Shown here in pieces: positions 1 through 6,018 of a stretch of DNA of 6,494 bases (the first letter of the stretch is position 1; each line of letters opens with the position of its first letter). Where the stretch lies: the NCBI GenBank assembly GCA_030152505.1, contig JASLJO010000008.1:1-6494 (forward strand), read 5' to 3'. The stretch comes from Solirubrobacterales bacterium (lineage in GTDB: Bacteria > Actinomycetota > Thermoleophilia > Solirubrobacterales > 70-9). The position numbers and the translations under genes are program-made. The notes under the pieces are model-generated. The model had not been told where the DNA came from. It did not search any database and saw only the letters and a list, made by a program, of their open reading frames with translations.

Positions 1-515
1 CGGTCGCCGGAGGTGACGAAGATCTTCTCGCCGTTGAGCACGTACTCCTCGCCGTCGAGCTCGGCGGTGGTGCGGATCGCGGCCGAGTCCGAGCCGGCCT
101 CGGGCTCGGTGATCGCCATCGCCGCCCATTTGCCACCGTAACGCTCGAGCTGCTCCTCGCTCGCCACCGAGGCGATCGCCGAGTTGCCGAGACCCTGGCG
201 CGGCATCGAAAGCAGCAGGCCGACGTCACCCCAGCAGAGCTCGATGATGCCGAGCACGGTGGAGAGGTTGGAGCCGTTGCGATTGCCCTCGCCCTCGCCG
301 CTGGAGCTGCGACGCACGCCGGCCGCTCCGGCGCCGCCGATGTCGGAGCCCTCGTTCATCCCGTCGATCAGCGAGGCGAGCATGTCGAGCTCCTTGGGAT
401 AGGAGTGCTCTTCTGCGTCGTACTTGCGCGAGATCGGCCGGAAGACCTCGGTGGCGACCTGATTGGCCTGGCCGGCCAGCGGCCTGAACTTCTTCGGTAT
501 CTCGAGATTGATCAT
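1..515 (-). CDS. fadE: Acyl-CoA dehydrogenase, FadE23-like, N-terminal part (3' end beyond window)
   Basis: This is the N-terminal 171 residues of an FAD-dependent acyl-CoA dehydrogenase, which oxidises acyl-CoA to trans-2-enoyl-CoA. The ATG at 515 is preceded by a GAAAGG ribosome site at 523-528, 7 nt away. Residues 1-55 fit the N-terminal helical domain. The middle-domain signature AITEPEAGSDS lies at about 134-144 and is followed by a YVLNGEKIFVTSG stretch at about 158-170; these line the FAD and thioester site in the family. The catalytic base and C-terminal helical domain are off the window. A Gly/Ser/Asn-rich insert at about 57-83 is unusual. It is the last visible gene of the five-gene operon, 27 nt after another acyl-CoA dehydrogenase, so the two may form a heteromeric enzyme. 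The start of the protein resembles mycobacterial FadE23 from memory, not from a search. Family assignment is firm; substrate is unknown. Confidence 0.9.
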   Translation of the reverse strand, partial: MINLEIPKKFRPLAGQANQVATEVFRPISRKYDAEEHSYPKELDMLASLIDGMNEGSDIGGAGAAGVRRSSSGEGEGNRNGSNLSTVLGIIELCWGDVGLLLSMPRQGLGNSAIASVASEEQLERYGGKWAAMAITEPEAGSDSAAIRTTAELDGEEYVLNGEKIFVTSGD

Positions 516-542
516 CGTTCTGCCTTTCGCTCGGCCGATGGA

Positions 543-1880
543 CTAGACGAGCAGGGCGCCCTCCATCACGCCCGCCGCTCGGAGGTCGCGGTACCAGCGC
601 TCGACCGGATGCTCCTTGACGAAGCCGTGCCCGCCGAGCAGTTGCACCCCTTCGGAGCCGATCTCCATCCCCTTGGCGGCGCAGAGCTTGCGAGCCAGCG
701 CCGCCTCGCGGTGGAAGTCCTCGCCCTGGTCGGCGCGACTGGCGGCGCGGTAGGTGGCGAGTCGCATGCCGTTCGTCTCGATGCCGATGTCGGAGACGCC
801 GAAGGCGACCGCCTGGCGGTTGGAGATCGGTTCGCCGAAGGCGGTGCGCTCGTTGACATAGGGGATGACGTAGTCGAGCACCGCCTGGGCGGTGCCGACG
901 GCGAGTGAGCACCAGGCGATGCGCGCCCGCTGCACGCACTCGACGTAGTCCTCGCGCCTGCCCTCGCCGAGCAGCGCGTCGCCGGGAAGGCGGACGTCCT
1001 CGAGCAGCAGGCGACCGGTGGCGGCGGGCCGCAGGCCCATCGCCGGCTCGTCGCGCACCGCCAGCCCCTTGGCGCCGGACTCGATCACAAACAGCGCCGG
1101 GCCCAGGCCCTCGGCCTCGGCCGCGACGAGGAAGAGCTCGCACTCGGTGGCGCGGGAGACCAGCGACTTGGCGCCGTCGAGGACCCAGTCCTCGCCATCG
1201 CGGCGCGCCTTGGTCGCCAGGCTCAGGGGATCGAAGAGGGGTCGCGGCTCGAGCAGCGCCAGGGCCGCGGCGGGGGCGTCCTCGCCGCCGAAGGCCGGCA
1301 AATAGGTGGCCTCCTGTTCGGCGCTACCCCAGTGGCCGATCGCGGTGGCGACCGCGCCGGGGGCGAGCGCGGCGTAGGCGATCCCCATGTCGCCGTGGGC
1401 GAGCGCCTCGCCCACCAGAGCGCTGGTGGTGGCCGCCTGCTCGTGCATCACGCCGCCCAGCTCCTCCGGGATGCCGAGCATGTTGACGCCGAGCTCGCTC
1501 GTCTGGGCGAGCAGCTCCTCCGGGATCGTGCGCTCGGCGTCTGCCTGCTGGGCGGCGGGCCGCACCTTGGCCTCGGCGAAGTCGCGCACCGCCTCCTGGA
1601 ACATCTGCTGCTCGTCGTCGGGGGTGACGTCGAAAAGGCTGCGCGGCTTGCCCGTCGCCTGGCGCGCCGGTTTGCCCAGCTTCTGCGCCGCCTTGAAGGT
1701 CCGACCGGCGGCGGTCGCCGTGCGGAAGCCGCTCTTGGTGCCCTGGAAGAGCGCCCGCTCGACCTGTTTGCGGACGCGGATCCGGTCGAGCAGATCCGAG
1801 CCCGCGAGCCAGTTGAGCGCCCGCAGGCCGATGCCCATGCTGCGCTCGGCCACACCCGCTCCGTTGCCGTTTCCGTTCAC
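543..1880 (-). CDS. fadE: Acyl-CoA dehydrogenase with N-terminal extension, FadE24-like
   Basis: This 445-residue protein belongs to the acyl-CoA dehydrogenase family and would make 2-enoyl-CoA with FAD. The first 80 residues are a basic, helix-prone extension absent from ordinary members; the core starts near FDVTPDDEQQ (83-92). The usual TEPxAGSD signature is replaced by LLEPRPLFDP at 209-218. The C-terminal domain is standard: RTAFGEPI at 345-352, QLLGGHGF at 413-420 and PVERWYRD at 425-432. A Glu at 440 in MEGALLV aligns with the catalytic Glu of the IYEGT motif, but the protein ends five residues later. The start is GTG, with GGGAGG at 1889-1894, 8 nt upstream, and it overlaps the MaoC stop by 4 nt. 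An ATG 14 codons in has no good ribosome site. Sequence and ending resemble mycobacterial FadE24 from memory. It probably partners the next gene. Confidence 0.92.
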   Translation of the reverse strand: MNGNGNGAGVAERSMGIGLRALNWLAGSDLLDRIRVRKQVERALFQGTKSGFRTATAAGRTFKAAQKLGKPARQATGKPRSLFDVTPDDEQQMFQEAVRDFAEAKVRPAAQQADAERTIPEELLAQTSELGVNMLGIPEELGGVMHEQAATTSALVGEALAHGDMGIAYAALAPGAVATAIGHWGSAEQEATYLPAFGGEDAPAAALALLEPRPLFDPLSLATKARRDGEDWVLDGAKSLVSRATECELFLVAAEAEGLGPALFVIESGAKGLAVRDEPAMGLRPAATGRLLLEDVRLPGDALLGEGRREDYVECVQRARIAWCSLAVGTAQAVLDYVIPYVNERTAFGEPISNRQAVAFGVSDIGIETNGMRLATYRAASRADQGEDFHREAALARKLCAAKGMEIGSEGVQLLGGHGFVKEHPVERWYRDLRAAGVMEGALLV

Positions 1881-2842
1881 TTGCTTTTCCTCCCGCTGAT
1901 CTTGTTGGGGGTGGCTTGGGCCTCGACCGGCGTCAGCCGGCCATCGAGGTGAGGGATGTGCCGCTTGGCGTCGCGCACGGCGAAGTCGATCTCATCGCCG
2001 TCCGCGCCGCTGAGGAACTCGACCCGTCCCGGCAGCGGGATCGGCTTGCGGAAGCGCACCTCGACCTCGAAGGCATCGGGCGTGCGCCCCTCCAGCGCCG
2101 CCAGGCAGCGCGCCTTGGTCCACATCCCGTGCGCGATCGCGCCCGCGAAGCCAAGCGGCTTCGCGGTCAGCGCGTGCATGTGGATCGGGTTGCGGTCGCC
2201 GGAGACTGCCCCGTAGCGCCGCCCGAGGTCCCCGCCGAGCTTCCATGTCGCGCTCACCGCCAGCTCCGCCTCCGGCGCGTCGCCATCGCCTCCCCCGCTA
2301 CGTGGTCGAGCTTTGCTCCGCATATCGGATGAAACCTCGACCACGGGTTGGGAGGGGCCGCGGCGCAGCATCGTGCTGGTCGACTCCCACACCTTCTGGC
2401 GACCGACCCAGGCCTCGGTGAGGAGGCTGAAGGTCTGGCCGCGTCTGTGCGGCTGAAGGGGGGTGGGGCGGACGGCGAGCTTCAGCTCCTCGGCGACCCC
2501 GATTGGCCTGTGCTGGACGATGCGGTTCTCGATGTGGACGAGGCCGACCGCACCGAAGGGGAAGCTCCCATCGGCCATCACCGCCATGTGCAGTGGGAAG
2601 GCGAGCACGTGTGGATAGGTGGAAGGGAGGGAGTCGCGCAGGGAGAAGCCGCAGACCTTGGCGTAGGCGGCGACCGCGTCGAGGTCGGGACACACGCCGT
2701 CGAGGACGAGCTCCGTGTCGGGAACGTCCTTGCCGCGACCGGGGACGAAGGGCAGCAACGAGGCGCCGGGAATCAGCGGCGCCGCCGCGCGGGCGTAGAG
2801 CGGCAGGATGCTGGGGGGGCTGTCGAGCGTCCGCGTCGCCAT
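1877..2842 (-). CDS. MaoC-family double-hotdog enoyl-CoA/3-hydroxyacyl hydratase, HtdX/HtdY-like
   Basis: This 321-residue protein is expected to add water to trans-2-enoyl-CoA, giving (R)-3-hydroxyacyl-CoA, or to run the reverse dehydration. The C-terminal hotdog carries the hydratase-2 signature YGAVSGDRNPIH (210-221), with the family's catalytic Asp216 and His221, followed by GFAGAIAHGMW at 231-241. Residues of about 40-165 form a second, degenerate hotdog without catalytic residues, as in double-hotdog hydratases of around 280-300 residues. A Ser/Arg/Gly-rich linker at about 171-190 separates the halves. The start ATG overlaps the fabG stop in TGATG, with a GGGAG ribosome site just upstream. 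The same reading frame stays open far upstream, but only this start fits the coupling and the family length. In Mycobacterium, htdX sits beside fabG4 and fadA2, which supports the assignment. Chain-length preference cannot be read. Confidence 0.9.
   Translation of the reverse strand: MATRTLDSPPSILPLYARAAAPLIPGASLLPFVPGRGKDVPDTELVLDGVCPDLDAVAAYAKVCGFSLRDSLPSTYPHVLAFPLHMAVMADGSFPFGAVGLVHIENRIVQHRPIGVAEELKLAVRPTPLQPHRRGQTFSLLTEAWVGRQKVWESTSTMLRRGPSQPVVEVSSDMRSKARPRSGGGDGDAPEAELAVSATWKLGGDLGRRYGAVSGDRNPIHMHALTAKPLGFAGAIAHGMWTKARCLAALEGRTPDAFEVEVRFRKPIPLPGRVEFLSGADGDEIDFAVRDAKRHIPHLDGRLTPVEAQATPNKISGRKSK
1889..1894 (-). promoter_or_regulatory. Ribosome binding site deciding the GTG start of the FadE24-like gene
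   Basis: On the minus strand GGGAGG lies 8 nt before the GTG at 1880. It supports the GTG over the ATG at 1838, whose upstream sequence has no purine-rich match. It lies inside the end of the MaoC gene, so translation is probably coupled. Confidence 0.7.
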
Positions 2843-4164
2843 CAGGCTCCCAAGAGGCTCTGGCCGCAGACCCGGACCACGTTGCCGTTGACCCCGGTCG
2901 AGGCCGGGTTGGCGAACCAGGCGATCGTCTCGGCGACGTCGACCGGCAGCCCGCCCTGCGACATGCTGTTCATGCGCCGCCCGGCTTCGCGGATCGCGAT
3001 CGGCATCGCGTCGGTCATCTGCGTCTCGATGAAGCCCGGTGCGACCGCGTTGATCGTCGCCCCCCGCTTCGCCAGCTCCGGCGCCAGCGCCTCGACCATG
3101 CCGATCACGCCGGCCTTCGAGGTGGCGTAGTTGGTCTGGCCGGAGTTGCCGGCGATGCCGCTCATCGAGGAGACGCAGACGATGCGGCCGTTGTGGCGCA
3201 GCAGGTCCCTGTGCAGCAGCTCGTCGTTGATCCGCTCCTCGCTGGAGAGGTTGATCTCCATCAGCGAGCTCCAGCGATCCTCGGGCATCTTGGCGATCGT
3301 GCGATCGCGGATGACGCCGGCGTTGTGGACGACCATGTCGACGCCGCCGGCGAGTCGCGTGGCGATCGTCGCCGGCGCGTCGGAGTCGGTGATGTCGAGC
3401 TCGATCGTCTCCGCCTCGAGTCGTTCGGCGACCGTCTGCAGGTCGTCGGCCAGCGCCGGCACGTCGAGCAGCACCAGCTCGGCGCCGTCGCGGTGCAGGA
3501 TCGTTGCGATCGCCTCGCCGATGCCGCGCGAGGCGCCGGTGACCAGCGCCCGCATGCCGTCGAGCGGCTGCTTCCATTCCGGCGTCGGCGCCTCGGCGAC
3601 GCCGGGGCCGATGCGAATGACCTGGCCGGAGACGTAGGCCGAGCGAGGGGAGAGGAGGAAGCGCAGGGTCGAGTCGATCTGGTCCTCGGCGCCCTCGGCC
3701 ACGTAGACGAGCTGCACGGCGATGCCGCGGCCGATCTCCTTGCCGAGCGAGCGGGTGAAGCCCTCGAGCGCCCGCTGCGCGGTGGCCGCGCGGGCCGGCA
3801 GGCCCGCCGGCGGGGTGCCGAGGACGACGACCCGGCCCGAGCGTTCGACCCGCTTGACGTCGGGGTGGAAGAAACGCTGCAACTCGACCAGCTCGGTCGA
3901 GTCGGAGATCCCGGTCGCGTCGAAGACGAGCGCGGCGACCGGGCTGTCGGACTTCTGTGGTCGTGGCGCACCGATCTCACCCAGCAGCCGTTCCAGCGCC
4001 TTGCCGAGCCGGCCCCCCGGGGCGGCCCCGCTGAGCACCGCGCCGAAGGCCTCGACTTCGCCGGTGCCATGGCGCTTCAGCTCGACCGGGCTGGGGAGGC
4101 CGACGCGCGGCGCGATCAGCCTGCCGGGCGGCGAGTTGACGAGCTGCGCATAGAGGTCGCTCAT
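2842..4164 (-). CDS. fabG: High-molecular-weight 3-oxoacyl-(ACP/CoA) reductase, FabG4-type
   Basis: This 440-residue two-domain protein interconverts (R)-3-hydroxyacyl and 3-oxoacyl thioesters with a nicotinamide cofactor. Residues from about 200 form a complete short-chain dehydrogenase: TGASRGIG at 209-216 for cofactor binding, NAG at 281-283, and the catalytic tetrad Asn305, Ser333, Tyr346 and Lys350 in SGQTNYATSK. The end, VRVCGQSLLGA, matches the FabG C-terminus pattern. Residues 1-195 are an extra, SDR-like or flavodoxin-like domain lacking a usable glycine-rich loop; it includes EGFTRSLGKEIGRG at about 134-147. This layout is that of mycobacterial FabG4, which is described as NADH-dependent, unlike the 245-residue housekeeping FabG. 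The ATG overlaps the thiolase stop in ATGA, and AAGGA lies 6 nt upstream. Beside a thiolase and dehydrogenases the likely direction is oxidative, but synthesis is possible. Confidence 0.93.
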   Translation of the reverse strand: MSDLYAQLVNSPPGRLIAPRVGLPSPVELKRHGTGEVEAFGAVLSGAAPGGRLGKALERLLGEIGAPRPQKSDSPVAALVFDATGISDSTELVELQRFFHPDVKRVERSGRVVVLGTPPAGLPARAATAQRALEGFTRSLGKEIGRGIAVQLVYVAEGAEDQIDSTLRFLLSPRSAYVSGQVIRIGPGVAEAPTPEWKQPLDGMRALVTGASRGIGEAIATILHRDGAELVLLDVPALADDLQTVAERLEAETIELDITDSDAPATIATRLAGGVDMVVHNAGVIRDRTIAKMPEDRWSSLMEINLSSEERINDELLHRDLLRHNGRIVCVSSMSGIAGNSGQTNYATSKAGVIGMVEALAPELAKRGATINAVAPGFIETQMTDAMPIAIREAGRRMNSMSQGGLPVDVAETIAWFANPASTGVNGNVVRVCGQSLLGA

Positions 4165-5456
4165 CTGCCGTCCTTGCCTGGGGCCTCGAGGATCGCCACG
4201 ACTCCCTGTCCGCCGGCGGCGCAGATGCTGATCGCGCCGCGGCCGGAGCCTCGCTCGTGCAGCTGCTTGGCCAACGAGGCGACGATGCGCCCGCCGGTGG
4301 CGGCAAAGGGGTGGCCGGCGGCGAGCGAGCCGCCGTTGACGTTGAGCTTCGCGCGGTCGATTGCGCCGAGCGGCTCGGTACGACCGAGCCGATCACGGCA
4401 GAAGCGCTCGTCCTCCCAGGCGCGCAGCGTGCAGAGCACCTGGGCGGCGAAGGCCTCGTGGATCTCGTAGAGGTCGAAGTCCCGCAGCGTCAGGCCGTTG
4501 CGGTCGAGCATCCGCGGCATCGCGTAGGCGGGCGCCATCAGCAGCCCCTCGCGTTTGTGCACGTGGTCGATCGCCGCCGTCTGGCCGTCGACGAACCTGG
4601 CGAGGATCGGCAGGTCCCGTTCCCTCGCCCACTCCTCGCTCGCCAGCAGCACTGCCGAAGCGCCGTCCGAGAGCGGGGTGGAGTTGGCGGCGGTCATCGT
4701 TCCGTCCTCGCCGCCGAAGACCGGCCCCAACTTGGCCAGCTTCTCGGTCGAGGAGTCAGGTCGCAGGTTCTGATCGCGCTCGAGGCCGAGGTAGGGGTTG
4801 ACCAGATCGTCCATGAAGCCACGTTCGTAGGCGGCGGCGAGGTCGTGGTGGCTGCGTACCGTGAGCTCGTCCTGCTCCTCTCGCCCCACATCCCACTCGG
4901 CCGCCATCACGGCGCAGTGCTCGCCCATCGACAGGCCGGTGCGCGGCTCCTCGTTGCGCGGAATCGAGGGGACGACGTGGCCGGGGCGCAGCCGGGTCAG
5001 CAGCTTGAGGCGCCCTGCCGTCGACCTCTCGCGGTTGGCGTCGAGCAGCACCTCGCGCAGATCCTCGTTGAGGCCGATCGGCGCGTCCGAGGTCGTGTCG
5101 GCGCCGCAGGCGATACCGGAGTCGATCTGCCCGAGGGCGATCTTGTTGGCGACCAGGATCGTCGTCTCCAGCCCGGTGCCGCAGGCCTGCTGCACGTCGT
5201 AGGCGGGCGTCTCGGGTGCGAGCCGCGTGCCGAGCACGCTCTCGCGGGTCAGGTCGCGGTCGCGCGAGTGCTTGAGCACCGCGCCGCCGGCGACCTCGCC
5301 GATCGTCTCCCCGCCGAGCGAGAAGCGCTCGACCAAACCGTCGAGCGCGGCGGTGAGCATGTCCTGGTTCGAAGCGCGCGAGTAGACCGAGTTGGAGCGC
5401 GCAAAGGGGATCCGGTTGCCGCCGACGATGGCGACCCGACGGGGACTGTCAGTCAA
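4161..5456 (-). CDS. fadA2: Acetyl-CoA C-acyltransferase (thiolase), FadA2/FadI-type
   Basis: This 431-residue protein is a complete thiolase. It cleaves 3-oxoacyl-CoA with CoA to acetyl-CoA and a shortened acyl-CoA, or runs the Claisen condensation in reverse. The nucleophile Cys92 is in QQACGTGLET. The HEAFAAQ motif carries His333 at the position that is Asn in most thiolases, as usual in the FadI/FadA2 group. His382 lies in GHPFAATGGR and Cys412 in CAAGGQG. Length fits FadI-type enzymes of about 435 residues. The start is TTG: the frame has a TGA 15 nt upstream, no nearby ATG, and a GAAAGG ribosome site 8 nt before the TTG. It is the first gene of the operon and lies directly behind the predicted operator-covered promoter. 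Its 3' end overlaps fabG by 4 nt. Substrate range is not visible. Confidence 0.94.
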   Translation of the reverse strand: MTDSPRRVAIVGGNRIPFARSNSVYSRASNQDMLTAALDGLVERFSLGGETIGEVAGGAVLKHSRDRDLTRESVLGTRLAPETPAYDVQQACGTGLETTILVANKIALGQIDSGIACGADTTSDAPIGLNEDLREVLLDANRERSTAGRLKLLTRLRPGHVVPSIPRNEEPRTGLSMGEHCAVMAAEWDVGREEQDELTVRSHHDLAAAYERGFMDDLVNPYLGLERDQNLRPDSSTEKLAKLGPVFGGEDGTMTAANSTPLSDGASAVLLASEEWARERDLPILARFVDGQTAAIDHVHKREGLLMAPAYAMPRMLDRNGLTLRDFDLYEIHEAFAAQVLCTLRAWEDERFCRDRLGRTEPLGAIDRAKLNVNGGSLAAGHPFAATGGRIVASLAKQLHERGSGRGAISICAAGGQGVVAILEAPGKDGR

Positions 5457-5464
5457 CGTCGAAG

Positions 5465-5470
5465 CCTTTC
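5465..5470 (-). promoter_or_regulatory. Ribosome binding site deciding the TTG start of the thiolase gene
   Basis: On the minus strand GAAAGG lies 8 nt before the TTG at 5456. The same hexamer stands 7 nt before the ATG of the last dehydrogenase gene (523-528), so it appears to be a used site in this genome. The only other support for the TTG is the in-frame TGA just upstream. Confidence 0.65.
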
Positions 5471-5516
5471 AGTTGGAGGTGATTCACCGCGTGCAGGGGC
5501 AGAGGCCTCCCGCCGC

Positions 5517-5532
5517 TACATAGATCGATGTA
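5517..5532. promoter_or_regulatory. Candidate operator 1: 16-bp near-perfect palindrome at the transcription start
   Basis: TACATAGATCGATGTA is symmetric at 14 of 16 positions around a central GATC. It directly abuts the predicted -10 of the minus-strand promoter and covers the expected transcription start. The motif match with the site at 5543-5558 makes chance less likely than for a lone palindrome. Confidence 0.55.
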
Positions 5533-5560
5533 AAGATAACAAGACACCGATCAATGTCAA
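5533..5560 (-). promoter_or_regulatory. Predicted sigma-70-type promoter of the beta-oxidation operon
   Basis: Read on the minus strand, a perfect TTGACA -35 (5560-5555) is followed after 16 nt by TATCTT (5538-5533), four of six matches to the -10 consensus. The start of transcription would fall near 5526, giving a leader of about 70 nt before the thiolase TTG. The segment is AT-rich compared with its surroundings. Palindromic sites lie over both ends of it. Confidence 0.6.
5543..5558. promoter_or_regulatory. Candidate operator 2: 16-bp imperfect palindrome overlapping the -35
   Basis: GACACCGATCAATGTC is symmetric at 12 of 16 positions, with arms GACA/TGTC around a central GATC. It covers four bases of the TTGACA box. 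It shares ACAnnGATCnATGT with the second site, whose centre is 26 bp away. The arrangement suggests a dimeric repressor such as a TetR- or GntR-type fatty-acid regulator; the regulator is not in the window. Confidence 0.5.
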
Positions 5561-5615
5561 AATCACTGTGACCGGTCTCACTCTCCCGCGCGGGACCCAC
5601 GGCTCCCTTCCGCGT

Positions 5616-5643
5616 TTGAGGTATGTTTCAAATTCTCTATAGG
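5616..5643 (+). promoter_or_regulatory. Weak candidate promoter of the secreted-protein gene
   Basis: TTGAGG at 5616-5621 and TATAGG at 5638-5643 are spaced by 16 nt. Each matches four of six consensus bases. A start 7 nt past the -10 would fall inside the ribosome site, which is awkward, so the true promoter may lie further upstream in this divergent region. Confidence 0.25.
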
Positions 5644-5647
5644 TACC

Positions 5648-5655
5648 GGAGGGGA
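5648..5655 (+). promoter_or_regulatory. Ribosome binding site deciding the start at 5662
   Basis: GGAGGGGA lies 6 to 9 nt before the ATG at 5662. An in-frame ATG at 5623 has no such site and would place 13 charged residues before the signal peptide, so 5662 is preferred. Confidence 0.75.
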
Positions 5656-5661
5656 GACGGT

Positions 5662-6018
5662 ATGGGAATAAAGACGATGATCGCTGGGCTGATCGTGTTT
5701 TTGGCGTTGGCGGGAACGGCTCAGGCGTTTCAGTGGCATCTGGGGTACGGCCAGGCCAAGCACGCGACGAAGGAATTCGCGGAAGAAACGTGTCGTAGCG
5801 ACCACAAGTGCGTCGCCTACAAGGTGGGCTCGTGCAAACGCGCCTCCGAAAGCCGCGTCGACTGTGCGGCGGGTTTTCTCTACAAGGGGGTCAACGAACC
5901 CGGCGACGAAGTCGTCTGCGCGCTGATCTTGCACTGGGGCGTCAACCACAGCGGAGAAGTGGCGCTGAAAAGGCACGGTAGGCCAAGCTGCAGCCAGGTG
6001 GAAAACGAAGCGGGCTAG
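5662..6018 (+). CDS. Small secreted six-cysteine protein of unknown function
   Basis: I do not recognise this 118-residue protein. It opens with a short basic start (MGIK), a hydrophobic core and an AQA cleavage site at about residue 22, so it should be exported by the Sec route. The mature part of about 96 residues has six cysteines (44, 50, 58, 68, 86, 110) that could make three disulfides, and a core of CKRASESRVDCAAGF at about 58-72. There is no lipobox, no membrane anchor and no visible catalytic motif. By my count GC is about 63% over 5701-6000, below most of the beta-oxidation operon. It is divergent from that operon and converges on the ferredoxin gene, sharing stop bases. Alternating basic residues and cysteines recall short secreted families of soil actinobacteria, but that is an impression only. 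Confidence 0.75.
   Translation: MGIKTMIAGLIVFLALAGTAQAFQWHLGYGQAKHATKEFAEETCRSDHKCVAYKVGSCKRASESRVDCAAGFLYKGVNEPGDEVVCALILHWGVNHSGEVALKRHGRPSCSQVENEAG

Noticed and set aside
516..542. Terminator between the two dehydrogenase genes
   Set aside because: The 27-nt gap holds only the ribosome site and no stem followed by a T run, so the genes are likely cotranscribed.
226..1143. Minus-strand frame of 305 codons
   Set aside because: It lies in another frame across the two acyl-CoA dehydrogenase genes, is extremely Arg-rich and shows no family features.
2843..3577. Upstream extension of the MaoC frame, as if fused to a longer protein
   Set aside because: The extension overlaps the ketoreductase in another frame, is Arg/Asp-rich, and the TGATG start at 2842 gives the right family length.
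2503..4470. Long plus-strand open frame of 655 codons
   Set aside because: It is antisense to the hydratase, ketoreductase and thiolase genes, is dominated by Arg, Gly, Asp and Ala, has no domain or ribosome site, and is typical of GC-rich mirror frames.
5568..5581. GTGA...TCAC with internal GACCGGTC as a third operator
   Set aside because: The outer arms and the inner 8-bp palindrome do not share a centre, and the sequence lacks the ACAnnGATC pattern of the other two sites.
4257..5642. Plus-strand open frame of 461 codons opposite the thiolase
   Set aside because: The opposite strand has all thiolase motifs. This frame has low complexity and runs through the promoter region without any start signal.
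5623..5661. Earlier ATG for the secreted protein
   Set aside because: It lacks a ribosome site and would add a basic stretch ahead of the signal peptide. The ATG at 5662 fits better.
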